This document shows positions 44,845 to 53,719 of a stretch of 64,000 bases of DNA, one piece after another (within the stretch, counting starts at the first letter, position 1; each line of letters starts with the position of its first letter). The position numbers and the translations under genes were made by a program. A model generated the notes under the pieces. That model was not told where the DNA came from. It did not search any database and worked only from the letters and a program-made list of their open reading frames with translations. The stretch lies in NCBI RefSeq assembly GCF_014196595.1, contig NZ_JACIEA010000001.1:436845-500844 (forward strand), written 5' to 3'. Origin of the DNA: Sphingorhabdus rigui (lineage in GTDB: Bacteria > Pseudomonadota > Alphaproteobacteria > Sphingomonadales > Sphingomonadaceae).

Positions 44845-44915
44845 AAAGTCTATGTAGTAGCGGTTTTTCAGAAAAACAGTGTCAATCCCGCAATTCTGAA
44901 TCTATTCGGCATGAT

Positions 44916-45890
44916 ATGCCAAATATTGAAGATTTTTCTCATATAATTTCTGCCGTTGCCGGCGCACGCGCAAGCGGTTTGAAAATCGCCGATGGCGCAG
45001 TTTCGCTTATGCTCGATGTGTCGGGATTAAACGCGGATGCGCGCACGCAAATGGAGGCCGATGTTCGCAGCGCCGTTGAACGCGCAGGGGCGACCTCGGT
45101 TCGGATCATGTTGACGGCGGAGCGGATTACGCCGCGCTTGATCGCTGTGGCCAGCGGCAAAGGTGGCGTGGGTAAATCAACGCTGTCGACGAACCTTGCC
45201 ATCGCCATGGCGCGGGCCGGCCGATCGGTCGGGCTTGTCGATGCCGATATCTACGGCCCATCGCAACCACGGTTGATGGGTGTTGAGGGCGTGAAGCCAG
45301 AAGCCGAAGGCAAGAATATGATACCCGTAATGGGCGCTGGTGGCGTGCCTTTCCTGTCGATGGGCCAGTTGGTCAATCCGGGCCAGGCCATTGCGTGGCG
45401 TGGCCCGATGGCGGGCAATGCCCTGTCGCAGCTTGTCGATGCCAAATGGGGAGATGTGCGCGACATCGTGGTCGATATGCCGCCGGGCACCGGTGACATC
45501 CAATTGTCGATGATCCAAAAACACAAGCCGGTCGGTGCCGTTATCATTTCCACGCCGCAGGATTTGGCGTTGATTGACGCTACCCGCGCCATCAGCTTTT
45601 TTGACACCGCGAAAGTCCCGATCATTGGGCTCGTTGAAAATATGGCAGGCTATCTCTGTCCGCATTGCGGCGAAATGAGTGATCCTTTTGGTTCCGGCGG
45701 AGCGGAAGCCGCGGCAAAGGAACTGGGCATTCCGTTCTTGGGTCGCATTCCGCTCGATATCAAAATCCGCATGGCAAGCGATGCGGGCAATCCGCCGGCA
45801 CTGGATGAAGGCCCCATTAGCGATGCGTATGCGGCGATTGCCCGGCAAGTGTCCGCATGGATGGATGCGCCACAGGCCGCGCCTGCATGA
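44916..45890 (+). CDS. mrp: Iron-sulfur cluster carrier ATPase Mrp/ApbC
   Basis: A 324-residue P-loop ATPase that holds and delivers [4Fe-4S] clusters. The nucleotide motif is ASGKGGVGKSTLSTN (P-loop 81-89), with VDADIYGPSQPRLMG and DMPPGTGDIQL following. The CxxC that binds the bridging cluster is C248-P-H-C251. A short MIP18-like N-terminal domain (about 1-70) precedes the ATPase. Its stop overlaps the start of the next gene by 4 nt, a molybdoenzyme subunit that would itself depend on Fe-S partner proteins. Confidence 0.95.
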   Translation: MPNIEDFSHIISAVAGARASGLKIADGAVSLMLDVSGLNADARTQMEADVRSAVERAGATSVRIMLTAERITPRLIAVASGKGGVGKSTLSTNLAIAMARAGRSVGLVDADIYGPSQPRLMGVEGVKPEAEGKNMIPVMGAGGVPFLSMGQLVNPGQAIAWRGPMAGNALSQLVDAKWGDVRDIVVDMPPGTGDIQLSMIQKHKPVGAVIISTPQDLALIDATRAISFFDTAKVPIIGLVENMAGYLCPHCGEMSDPFGSGGAEAAAKELGIPFLGRIPLDIKIRMASDAGNPPALDEGPISDAYAAIARQVSAWMDAPQAAPA

Positions 45891-48163
45891 CAGAAGACGC
45901 AGGGGCAAGCGAAGGCATTAGCCGCCGAAAGCTGCTCATTGGCGGCGGCGCTGGCGTCGGTTTGCTTGTGGCTTGGGGCCTGTGGCCGCGCCGCTATACG
46001 CCCAATTTACGGACAGTAGAGGGCGAGCATCTTTTCGGACCGTGGCTTAAAATAGCCGAGGACGGCAAAATCGTCGTCGGCGTTCCACAAAGCGAGTCTG
46101 GCCAAGGCGTGTATACGGCATTGGCACAGATCGTCGCCGGAGAGCTTGGCGCTGACTGGCGATCGGTGGCAGTCCAGCCAGTGCCGCCAAGTCCGATATT
46201 CGCAAACACATTATTGGCGCGTGAGTGGGCCCCGGCATTCATGCCCGAAAACCTCTCGCTCAACGCAGATGGCGGTCCCGTTGCCAGCAGCATTAACGAA
46301 CTTGCGAGACGCGACGTCTTTGTGGTGACCGGCGGATCATCCTCCATAAGGCAGTTTGAACAGCCATGCCGTGAAGCTGGCGCAGCGGCCCGGGCGGTCT
46401 TGTGTCAGGCCGCGGCAGCGCGCTGGGACATTTCGTGGGAACAGTGCCAAACGGACCGCGGCTTTGTGGTCTTTGGAAAGAAACGCCTCGCATTCGCTGA
46501 TCTTGTCATTGAAGCATCAGAGCTTGCGCCGCCATCGCCGATCCCGCTGAATTCATCGCCGCGCAACCGCCTTTCGGGCCGTGACGCGCCGCGGCTCGAT
46601 CTGTCTGCCAAGGTCGATGGCAGCGCAAGCTTTGCGGGCGACATTCGTTTGCCCGATATGCTTTACGCGTCGGTCCGGGGCGGTCCTGCGGGCGACACCA
46701 GGCTGAAATCGGTCAACACAAAAGCGGCGCTGAAAATGCGCGGCGTGGTGCAAGTTGTGCGCACCAAAAGCTGGGTTGCCGCGGTGGCAAGCAACTGGTG
46801 GGCAGCGAACACCGCGCTCGATGCAATGAAGCCCGTCTTCGCGACAAAAGGCGGCCTGGCGGACAGCCAGAAAATCGGCCAGTCGCTGAACGACGCTATC
46901 GCCAAAGGCCCCGGCTTCCGTGCCTTCAAATCAGGCGACGTTGACGCGGCAATGGCGCCGGAGACGGCAACGCGCATTTTTAAAGCCGACTATTCGGTGG
47001 GTGCGGCGGTGCACGCCCCTATTGAAACACGTTCAGCGACGGCGGATTATCGCAATGGTCGTCTGCAATTATGGATCGCATCACAAGCGCCACAGGCCGC
47101 GCGCGTTGCTGCAGCAAATGCCATTGGCATCGATGTAAATGATGTCGTTCTCTACCCCGTCATGGCGGGCGGAAGTTTTGACCGCAATTTTGACAATGTG
47201 ATCGCCGCGCAAGTTGCGGTCATTGCCAAGGAAGTGGGACGACCGGTGCAACTGGTCTGGTCGCGCCCCGAAGACTTCCTGCGGGATCATGTTCGCACAC
47301 CGGCGCTGGGCCGTTTATCCGCCGCGATAAATGCCGAAGGCGCAGTGACCGCCATGAGCGTGCGGGTGGCGGCAGCATCCAGCATGCGTGAGCTTGCGAA
47401 CCGTATCGATGGGCAAAGCGCCGACGCAGCGCGCAAGGCGTCTGCAGGCGAATTTGACGCGCTGGCGGTGCACGGTGCGGAGATACCATATGCCATTCCC
47501 AATCTGACGATTGACCATTTCCCCGTGCGCATGCCGGTACCAACCGGGCCGTGGCGGAGCCTTGCCAACAGCTACAACTGCTTCTTCGTCGAAGGTTTCA
47601 TCGACGAGCTTGCCCAAAAAGCTGGCGTCGAGCCTTTGTCGTTTCGCATGCAAATGCTTGTCGGCCAAACGCGGCTTGCCCGATGCCTTACGGGCGTCGC
47701 CAACATGGCGGGATGGGACGGGGGCGGCTCGGGCAGCGGACGCGGCATTGCTTGCCACAGCATGCGCGGCAGCCACATTGCCGTTATCGTGACGGCGCGT
47801 ACCAGCGAAACCGGCGTGCGTGTCGACCGTATTCATGCGATGGCGGATTGCGGGCGGCTCATTAATCCCGACCTCGCGCGCCAGCAGATTGAGGGCGGCA
47901 TTGTGTTTGGATTGGCGCAAGCATTGGGTTCAACAACTGAATATCAGAACGGCATGCCAACTGCCCGCCGTCTGCGCGATGTGGACTTGCCGAAATTGGC
48001 CGATGTGCCGGAAATCACCGTTGAATTTGCGCGCAGCGATGCGGCGCCGGGCGGTGTAACAGAACTCGGGGTGCCACCAGTCGCCCCCGCACTTGCAAAC
48101 GCATTATTCTCTGCAGCGGGAATACGTTTGCGTGAACTTCCATTGCTGTCCCGGGGACTATGA
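45887..48163 (+). CDS. Tat-exported molybdopterin-binding oxidoreductase subunit (IorB-like), orphan
   Basis: A 758-residue large subunit of the xanthine dehydrogenase/aldehyde oxidase family, closest to the isoquinoline 1-oxidoreductase beta type. It has a Tat signal (SRRKLL, residues 12-17, then a hydrophobic stretch), a molybdopterin-binding pattern with GQGVYTALAQIVAGELG near the start and GGSFDRNFDNVIAAQVAVIAKE, GRGIACHS and GGIVFGLAQALGST later. Such enzymes normally need a [2Fe-2S] alpha subunit; none is here. The start at 45887 overlaps mrp (ATGA), and the stop overlaps hemH (ATGATG). Substrate unknown. Confidence 0.85.
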   Translation: MTEDAGASEGISRRKLLIGGGAGVGLLVAWGLWPRRYTPNLRTVEGEHLFGPWLKIAEDGKIVVGVPQSESGQGVYTALAQIVAGELGADWRSVAVQPVPPSPIFANTLLAREWAPAFMPENLSLNADGGPVASSINELARRDVFVVTGGSSSIRQFEQPCREAGAAARAVLCQAAAARWDISWEQCQTDRGFVVFGKKRLAFADLVIEASELAPPSPIPLNSSPRNRLSGRDAPRLDLSAKVDGSASFAGDIRLPDMLYASVRGGPAGDTRLKSVNTKAALKMRGVVQVVRTKSWVAAVASNWWAANTALDAMKPVFATKGGLADSQKIGQSLNDAIAKGPGFRAFKSGDVDAAMAPETATRIFKADYSVGAAVHAPIETRSATADYRNGRLQLWIASQAPQAARVAAANAIGIDVNDVVLYPVMAGGSFDRNFDNVIAAQVAVIAKEVGRPVQLVWSRPEDFLRDHVRTPALGRLSAAINAEGAVTAMSVRVAAASSMRELANRIDGQSADAARKASAGEFDALAVHGAEIPYAIPNLTIDHFPVRMPVPTGPWRSLANSYNCFFVEGFIDELAQKAGVEPLSFRMQMLVGQTRLARCLTGVANMAGWDGGGSGSGRGIACHSMRGSHIAVIVTARTSETGVRVDRIHAMADCGRLINPDLARQQIEGGIVFGLAQALGSTTEYQNGMPTARRLRDVDLPKLADVPEITVEFARSDAAPGGVTELGVPPVAPALANALFSAAGIRLRELPLLSRGL

Positions 48164-49161
48164 TGACATTACCAATTGACCACCCACCCGTAGCGACGCC
48201 CAAAGTTGGCGTCCTGTTGGTGAATCTGGGCACGCCAGACGCACCGACGACGTCAGCGGTGAAGCGCTATTTGAAACAGTTTTTGTCGGATCGACGCGTT
48301 GTCGAAATTCCGCCTTTGCTGTGGCAGCCGATTTTGCGCGGCATCATTTTGAACACCCGTCCGCAAAAATCGGCGAAGGCATATGCCAAAGTTTGGACGG
48401 AAAAAGGATCGCCGCTCGCCTTTTTTACAGCCGGACAGGCGGAAGCTTTGCAGGCGCGCATGGAAGGGATCGCCGATGTGCGGTACGCCATGCGTTATGG
48501 CAATCCGTCCGTCGCTGACCAACTTGCCGCGATGAAAGCGGCGGGGTGCAACCGGATTTTTATTGCGCCATTATACCCGCAATATTCGGGGGCGACGACG
48601 GGTACTGTGCTTGATGAGGCATATGCTACGCTGACCGCTATGCGATGGCATCCGGCGATCCGGACGCTACCCGCTTATCATGATGATGCACGCTATATCG
48701 GCGCGTTGAAGTCGTCGATTGAAGCGTCGCTTGCGAAGTTGGATTTCGTACCCGACGCGCTTGTGATCAGTTTCCACGGAATGCCGGAACGGACGCTCCA
48801 TTTGGGTGACCCTTATCATTGCCACTGCCAAAAGACCGCACGGCTTCTGTCGGAAGCCATGGGTCGCGCGCTTATTGTCAGTTTTCAATCCCGCTTTGGG
48901 CGGGCAAAATGGCTTGAACCCGCCACGGATAACACGCTGATGAAGCTTGCGCGCGAAGGGACGAAGAAAGTCGCGATTTTTGCGCCGGGCTTTTCGGTCG
49001 ATTGCCTCGAAACGCTCGAAGAGCTGGCGATGCAGGGGCATGAGCAGTTCGAAGAAGCAGGCGGCACGCATTATGCCTATCTGCCGTGCTTGAACGACAG
49101 CGATGTCGGCATGGATATGCTTGAACAGATTATCGCGCAGGAACTCGCTGGCTGGATCTAA
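48160..49161 (+). CDS. hemH: Ferrochelatase
   Basis: HemH inserts Fe2+ into protoporphyrin IX to make haem. The 333-residue protein starts KVGVLLVNLGTPDAPTT and has the catalytic H206 (ISFHGMPERTLHLGDPYH) and E284 (VDCLETLEEL). The ATGATG at its start overlaps the preceding oxidoreductase stop. Third of three coupled genes from mrp onward, so haem and Fe-S cofactor supply are linked with the oxidoreductase. Confidence 0.96.
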   Translation: MMTLPIDHPPVATPKVGVLLVNLGTPDAPTTSAVKRYLKQFLSDRRVVEIPPLLWQPILRGIILNTRPQKSAKAYAKVWTEKGSPLAFFTAGQAEALQARMEGIADVRYAMRYGNPSVADQLAAMKAAGCNRIFIAPLYPQYSGATTGTVLDEAYATLTAMRWHPAIRTLPAYHDDARYIGALKSSIEASLAKLDFVPDALVISFHGMPERTLHLGDPYHCHCQKTARLLSEAMGRALIVSFQSRFGRAKWLEPATDNTLMKLAREGTKKVAIFAPGFSVDCLETLEELAMQGHEQFEEAGGTHYAYLPCLNDSDVGMDMLEQIIAQELAGWI

Positions 49162-49269
49162 TCGTTGGCACAGCGTGGCTGCGGCTTTTTTGTGCTAACG
49201 TTTACGGCAACTTGCACTTGCGCCCTTGTGCATTAATCATGGCGGAAATGGCGATGAGGAGAGCAATGC

Positions 49270-49992
49270 ATGTCACGAATTGCGGTGGTTACGGGCGGCA
49301 CCAGAGGTATTGGCGAAGCGATCTGTTTGAAGCTTCAGGAAAAAGGCCGGATGGTCATCGCCAACTATGGCGGCAATGACGCGGCCGCCAAGGCATTTTC
49401 CGAGCGTACCGGCATTGCGGTGCGGAAGTGGGACGTTGGCGATCACCAAAGCTGTCTAGCCGCCTGCGCCGCGATTGAGGCGGAGTTCGGGCCGATCGAC
49501 ATCATGGTCAACAACGCGGGCATCACCCGCGATGCTACGATGATGAAGATGACCTTTGAACAATGGGACGAAGTTATCCGTGTCGACCTGACCGGCTGTT
49601 TCAACATGGCCAAGGCGGTATTTGCGGGCATGCGCGAACGCAAATGGGGCCGCATCGTCAATATTGGCTCGGTCAACGGTCAGGGCGGCCAAATCGGGCA
49701 GGTGAATTACGCGGCCGCGAAATCAGGCATCCATGGTTTTACCAAATCGCTTGCTGCTGAAGGTGCGCGTTATGGCGTGACCGCCAATGCGATCGCGCCG
49801 GGCTATATCGGCACCGAAATGCTCTCGACCATCCCAGAAAATGTGATGGAAAAGATTGTCGCACAAATCCCCGTGGGCCGATTGGGTCAACCCGACGAAA
49901 TCGCGCGCGGCGTCGAATTTTTGACGAGCGACAATGCAGGCTTCATCACCGGTTCGACTTTGTCGATCAACGGTGGTCAGCACATGTATTGA
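49270..49992 (+). CDS. phaB: Acetoacetyl-CoA reductase
   Basis: PhaB reduces acetoacetyl-CoA to (R)-3-hydroxybutyryl-CoA with NADPH for PHA synthesis. The 240-residue SDR has TGGTRGIG (8-15), NNAGITRD and S134, Y147, K151 (YAAAK), plus the PhaB-typical GSVNGQGGQIGQVNYAAAK. It lies about 9 kb from phaC and 6 kb from the phasin, so PHA genes are clustered loosely. A TGCAC-N10-GTGCA inverted repeat (49213-49232) and an ACGTTTACG stretch lie upstream. Confidence 0.92.
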   Translation: MSRIAVVTGGTRGIGEAICLKLQEKGRMVIANYGGNDAAAKAFSERTGIAVRKWDVGDHQSCLAACAAIEAEFGPIDIMVNNAGITRDATMMKMTFEQWDEVIRVDLTGCFNMAKAVFAGMRERKWGRIVNIGSVNGQGGQIGQVNYAAAKSGIHGFTKSLAAEGARYGVTANAIAPGYIGTEMLSTIPENVMEKIVAQIPVGRLGQPDEIARGVEFLTSDNAGFITGSTLSINGGQHMY

Positions 49993-50005
49993 TGGTCGTC
50001 GGCGG

Positions 50006-50233
50006 GTGAGCGACATTTATCATCCGCCCGTAAAGCGCAGCATGACGGTGGCGGGGCATCAAACCTCCATCAGTCTGGAACCGCTTTTCTGGGACGCGTT
50101 GAAACGGGTTGCCGAGCAGAGGGATTTGCCCGTCAATGCGTTGGTCGCGCAAATCGATGTGGAGCGTCTGGAATCAGGCACGCCGTGTGGGTTGGCGAGT
50201 GCGATTCGATTGTGGGTGATGGCGAACGCATAA
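50006..50233 (+). CDS. Ribbon-helix-helix domain protein
   Basis: A 75-residue protein beginning at a GTG (MSDIYHPPVKRSMTVAGHQTSISLEPLFWDALKRVAEQR). The segment from about residue 12 to 65 fits the RHH_4 family of small DNA-binding-like proteins common in alphaproteobacteria. The GTG lies 14 bases after the phaB stop, so the gene is co-transcribed with phaB. The function is unknown; a DNA-binding role is only inferred from the family name. Confidence 0.75.
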   Translation: MSDIYHPPVKRSMTVAGHQTSISLEPLFWDALKRVAEQRDLPVNALVAQIDVERLESGTPCGLASAIRLWVMANA

Positions 50234-50264
50234 AGGGTTCCGTCGCATCGACCTGTCCGGTCGG

Positions 50265-50897
50265 TTAAAGCCCCGCTTCGACGGCTATGCGGACGGCATC
50301 TGCCGCATTCGACGTCGACAGTTTCTTGAACATCAGCATGCGGTGCATTTGAACCGTTTTTTCGCTTAAGGACAATCGATAGGCAATCTGCTTTGTCCGG
50401 AAACCGCGGGCCATCTGCTGCAAAATCTCCCGCTGGCGGGGCGAAAGCCGGTCGACGATCTGTGCAGCCTGTTGTTGCCGCACCAGCCCAATGCTCTCCT
50501 CTTCGGGTAGAACTTCGATCTGGGACCCGACGAACAGCTCAAGATTCCCATCATTGTCGAACAATGGCGCGATCATCACCGCGTTGCGAAAGGGGGTGCC
50601 GTCTTTCCGGTAATTGATAAGCTCAGCCAGTGCAGGGTGCTTCCCATATACTGCGGAACGCAGTTTTTCGGTTTGGCCATTTTCGGTGTCCGGACCGCGC
50701 AAAAAGCGGCAGTTGCGACCGATAACTTCGTCTTCTGCATAGCCGGTCAGTGCACAAAAAGCCGCATTCACCGCAATCAGGGGATTGTCTGCCTTCGTGG
50801 GGTCGCTGACGACGGTTGCGATGGGGCTAAAGCGGATCGAATCCAAAACTGGATGACGCGTGGCTCGGCTTGGCTTCGGATTCAAATTCGTTTTCAC
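50265..50897 (-). CDS. LOV-HTH blue-light-responsive transcription factor (EL222-like)
   Basis: A 210-residue protein made of a LOV domain (about 20-130) and a C-terminal LuxR-type helix-turn-helix (about 145-207). The LOV signature GRNCRFLRG carries the photoactive C63, which forms a flavin adduct under blue light, and Q126 in VGSQIEV is the residue that couples to the flavin. The whole order and much of the sequence (VVSDPTKADNPLIAVN, NYRKDGTPFRNAV, LSEKTVQMHR) match EL222 of Erythrobacter litoralis. In that protein light frees the HTH to dimerise and bind DNA. Starts at a GTG. It converges with the RHH protein gene. Confidence 0.95.
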   Translation of the reverse strand: MKTNLNPKPSRATRHPVLDSIRFSPIATVVSDPTKADNPLIAVNAAFCALTGYAEDEVIGRNCRFLRGPDTENGQTEKLRSAVYGKHPALAELINYRKDGTPFRNAVMIAPLFDNDGNLELFVGSQIEVLPEEESIGLVRQQQAAQIVDRLSPRQREILQQMARGFRTKQIAYRLSLSEKTVQMHRMLMFKKLSTSNAADAVRIAVEAGL

Positions 50898-50974
50898 TAC
50901 GATGGGAGATGCCGCAAAAATATCAACGTGGCAACTGTTCCTTCAATGCGAAGTTCCGATTCGAATGGCGCTGT

Positions 50975-52255
50975 TTAGTCTGAGCCCACCCGCTCAACAT
51001 CGGCACCGATCAGCTGAAGCTTTTCTTCTAGCCGCTCATAGCCCCTGTCGAGGTGGTACAGCCGGCTCACATGCGTTTCGCCCTCTGCCACTAGGCCAGC
51101 GATCACGAGGCTCATAGAGGCTCTCAAATCGGTTGCCATAACAGGCGCGCCCGTCATTTTCTTCACGCCGTGGACAATGGCCGTACGGCCCTTGGTTTCG
51201 ATATGCGCGCCCATACGGTTGAGTTCGGGCACGTGCATGTACCGGTTCTCGAAAATCGTTTCGGTCAGAACACTTGCGCCATCTGCAACGCACAGCATGG
51301 CCATAAACTGCGCCTGCATATCGGTTGCAAAGCCGGGATATGGCGCGGTTGAAATCGTCAGCGGCTTTAATTTGCCATCGGAAGCGACGCGGATCCCGCC
51401 TGCCGTTTCTTCAACGGTGACGCCTGATTGGCGCAGCGCATCCAGCGTTGCATCCATTTCGCTCGCTTTTGCGCCGACAAGTTCAATATCGCCGCCGGTA
51501 ATGGCTGCGGCGCAGGCATAGCTGCCAGCTTCGATTCGGTCGCTCATCACGCGGTATGTCGCGCCATGCAGACGGTCTTTGCCGTGAATGATGAGGTCGG
51601 AAGTACCGATGCCCTCAATCTGCGCGCCCATCGCGACAAGCAAGTTGCACAAATCGACGATTTCTGGCTCGCGCGCCGCATTGTGCAGAACACATGTGCC
51701 CTTCGCAAGGCTTGCCGCCATCAATGCATTTTCAGTCGCGCCCACGGACACCACGGGGAAGGTATAGGTCCCGCCGGGAATCCCTTTTTTGGCGACCGCC
51801 TTCACATATCCTGCGGCAACTTCAATTTCGACGCCAAAGGCTTCCAGCGCCTTCAGGTGAAGGTCGATTGGCCGGTTGCCAATGGCGCATCCGCCGGGCA
51901 ACGACACGGTCGCCTCGCCCGCACGGGCAAGCATTGGGCCCAAAACCAGAATCGACGCGCGCATTTTGCGGACAAGATCATAGGGCGCGATGTTTGTGGT
52001 GATACGCGTCGCTTCGAGCGTCATCACGCGGCCGAAATCTTCGGGACGCGATCCGGCAACCGTTGTGGAAATACCGAACTGGTTCATCAAATGTTGAAAA
52101 CCGTCAATGTCGGCCAAGCGCGGCAAATTGCGCAAGGTCAGCGGCTCGTCGGTCAGCAACGCGCAGGGTATCAGCGTCAATGCGCTGTTCTTCGCACCTG
52201 AAATGGGGATCTTCCCCTTGAGCGTATTGCCGCCGCGTACGATTATCTTATCCAT
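50975..52255 (-). CDS. murA: UDP-N-acetylglucosamine 1-carboxyvinyltransferase
   Basis: MurA makes UDP-GlcNAc-enolpyruvate, the first committed step of peptidoglycan synthesis. The 426-residue protein has K22-N23 (SGAKNSAL) and the fosfomycin-sensitive C123 in [16 protein letters not shown], plus [14 protein letters not shown] later. It reads [14 protein letters not shown] at the start. Same direction as the LOV gene downstream of it, with a 77-base gap. Confidence 0.97.
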   Translation of the reverse strand: MDKIIVRGGNTLKGKIPISGAKNSALTLIPCALLTDEPLTLRNLPRLADIDGFQHLMNQFGISTTVAGSRPEDFGRVMTLEATRITTNIAPYDLVRKMRASILVLGPMLARAGEATVSLPGGCAIGNRPIDLHLKALEAFGVEIEVAAGYVKAVAKKGIPGGTYTFPVVSVGATENALMAASLAKGTCVLHNAAREPEIVDLCNLLVAMGAQIEGIGTSDLIIHGKDRLHGATYRVMSDRIEAGSYACAAAITGGDIELVGAKASEMDATLDALRQSGVTVEETAGGIRVASDGKLKPLTISTAPYPGFATDMQAQFMAMLCVADGASVLTETIFENRYMHVPELNRMGAHIETKGRTAIVHGVKKMTGAPVMATDLRASMSLVIAGLVAEGETHVSRLYHLDRGYERLEEKLQLIGADVERVGSD

Positions 52256-52305
52256 CGCAGCGTATTTAGCGGGAATCGATTGCGGCGCAACTTAGGAATT
52301 GGAAG

Positions 52306-52908
52306 TCACAACGTCGTGAGCGCAATCTCAAGCTGACCAAGTCGTTCTTTGCCCCAATATATCTCGTCGCCGACAAAGAATGTCGGGACGCCAAATGCCC
52401 CGCGTTTGGCGGCATCTTCGGTATTCGCGATCAATTCCGCTTTCACAGACGGATCCTCGGCCTTTGCAAGCAATGCGGCACTGTCGAGGCCAGCTGCGTC
52501 TAGAACCGTCGCGACAATCTGTGCATCGCCCATGTCCGCGCCGTCTTCCCACATCGCCGCCATCACTGCGTTCACATAAGGCGCAAAGGAGCCGAGATGT
52601 TGGGCGGCAATCGCGCCACGCATCAGCTGCAGCGAATTGATGGGAAAGCGCGGGTTCATTTTGAACGGCAGCGCATGCGCTTTGACGAAACGGTCGAATT
52701 CCAGCATCTCATAATTGCGTTTTGCAGGCGTCTCCGCATAGCGCATAAGCGGCGCTTGGTTGTTCGTAAGTTTGAACAATCCCCCCAGCGAGATGGGGAT
52801 ATAGACCGCTTCAGCGCCCGTACGCGCGCAGATATCGGGCAGCATCTTGTGGGCGAGATAGCTGTTGGGGCCGCCGAAATCGAAAAGAAATTGGAAGCTT
52901 TTGGTCAT
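52306..52908 (-). CDS. 2-hydroxychromene-2-carboxylate isomerase-like protein (DsbA/GST-kappa fold)
   Basis: A 200-residue thioredoxin-fold protein of the HCCA isomerase family, which works on glutathione-dependent isomerisations in aromatic breakdown. The family N-terminus normally reads F-D-F-x-S-P-x-S-Y-L-A; here it is FDFGGPNSYLAHK, so the first Ser is Gly. The C-terminal FGVPTFFVGDEIYWGKERL is intact. Start at 52908 (MTKSFQFLFDFGG) overlaps the upstream SDR stop by 1 base (TGATG). The upstream enzyme also lacks a key catalytic residue. Its native substrate cannot be named. Confidence 0.82.
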   Translation of the reverse strand: MTKSFQFLFDFGGPNSYLAHKMLPDICARTGAEAVYIPISLGGLFKLTNNQAPLMRYAETPAKRNYEMLEFDRFVKAHALPFKMNPRFPINSLQLMRGAIAAQHLGSFAPYVNAVMAAMWEDGADMGDAQIVATVLDAAGLDSAALLAKAEDPSVKAELIANTEDAAKRGAFGVPTFFVGDEIYWGKERLGQLEIALTTL

Positions 52909-53633
52909 CAAAAATTCTCCGTCCATGGCCGTAAATCCATCTCATGCGTCCACGCGCTTCGGTGTTGCTTGTGCAATGCCACATATTGCAGTGCAATCGC
53001 ATCGGGCGACAACACACCGTCGGCCGCCTTGGCCGCTTCGAAATCGGGGTGAATGCCCCTGATAAAAGCTGTGTCGATGCCGCCATCAATGATGACATGC
53101 GCCACGTGAATATTCTTCGGCCCAAGTTCGCGCGCCATTGATTGCGCCAGCATGCGCAGCGCGCCTTTTGCGCCGGAAAAGGCTGAAAAGCCGCTTCCGC
53201 CGCGGATGCTTGCGGTCGCGCCGGTGAAAATGATTGTTCCCGACTGGCGCTCGACCATCCGTCGTGCCGCCTCACGTCCCATGAGGAAACCCGCAAAGGC
53301 CGCCATTTCCCAGACCTTGCGGTAAACCTGTGCGGTCATATCCAGAATTGAGAAGTTCACATTGGCCCCGATGTTGAACACGGCGACCTCAATTGGGCCC
53401 ACATCGCGTTCAATCGCGTCGACCATTGCCACGACTTCTTCCTCAATGCGCGCGTCTGCGGGATAGGCGCGGGCAGCATAGCCCTCCGCATGAATGGATT
53501 TTACCAACGCTTCCAGCTGGTCCGCATTGCGGGCGCGTCGGTTGACACAAGCGGTGTAACCTTCGCGGGCAAAAGCCTTTGCAATCGCGCCGCCCGTTGC
53601 GTCACCTGCGCCAACGATCAATGCTGCTGCCAT
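52908..53633 (-). CDS. SDR-family protein lacking the catalytic tyrosine
   Basis: A 241-residue short-chain dehydrogenase-like protein. The Rossmann motif is VGAGDATGGAI (8-18). Ser142 (ATASIRGG) is present, but the YxxxK motif reads FSGAK, so F152 replaces the catalytic Tyr while K156 is kept. The NNAG block is NIGAN. Without the tyrosine, normal hydride transfer should be poor, suggesting a lyase, isomerase or non-catalytic role. Start at 53633 (MAAALIVGAGDATGG) follows AAGGAGAAAT. It is the first gene of a pair with the isomerase-like gene. Confidence 0.85.
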   Translation of the reverse strand: MAAALIVGAGDATGGAIAKAFAREGYTACVNRRARNADQLEALVKSIHAEGYAARAYPADARIEEEVVAMVDAIERDVGPIEVAVFNIGANVNFSILDMTAQVYRKVWEMAAFAGFLMGREAARRMVERQSGTIIFTGATASIRGGSGFSAFSGAKGALRMLAQSMARELGPKNIHVAHVIIDGGIDTAFIRGIHPDFEAAKAADGVLSPDAIALQYVALHKQHRSAWTHEMDLRPWTENF

Positions 53634-53719
53634 ATTATTTCTCCTTGCATGATTGGATGGCTTGCCAGCCCGGAATTTGCAACCGATAGTCGGCCGATAA
53701 AGTCTTGGGAGAGAGAATA

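Noticed and set aside
50006-50233. Toxin-antitoxin pair starting with the ribbon-helix-helix protein
   Set aside because: No toxin-like gene is next to it; the neighbours are phaB and a LOV-HTH regulator. The RHH_4 type is a common stand-alone protein.
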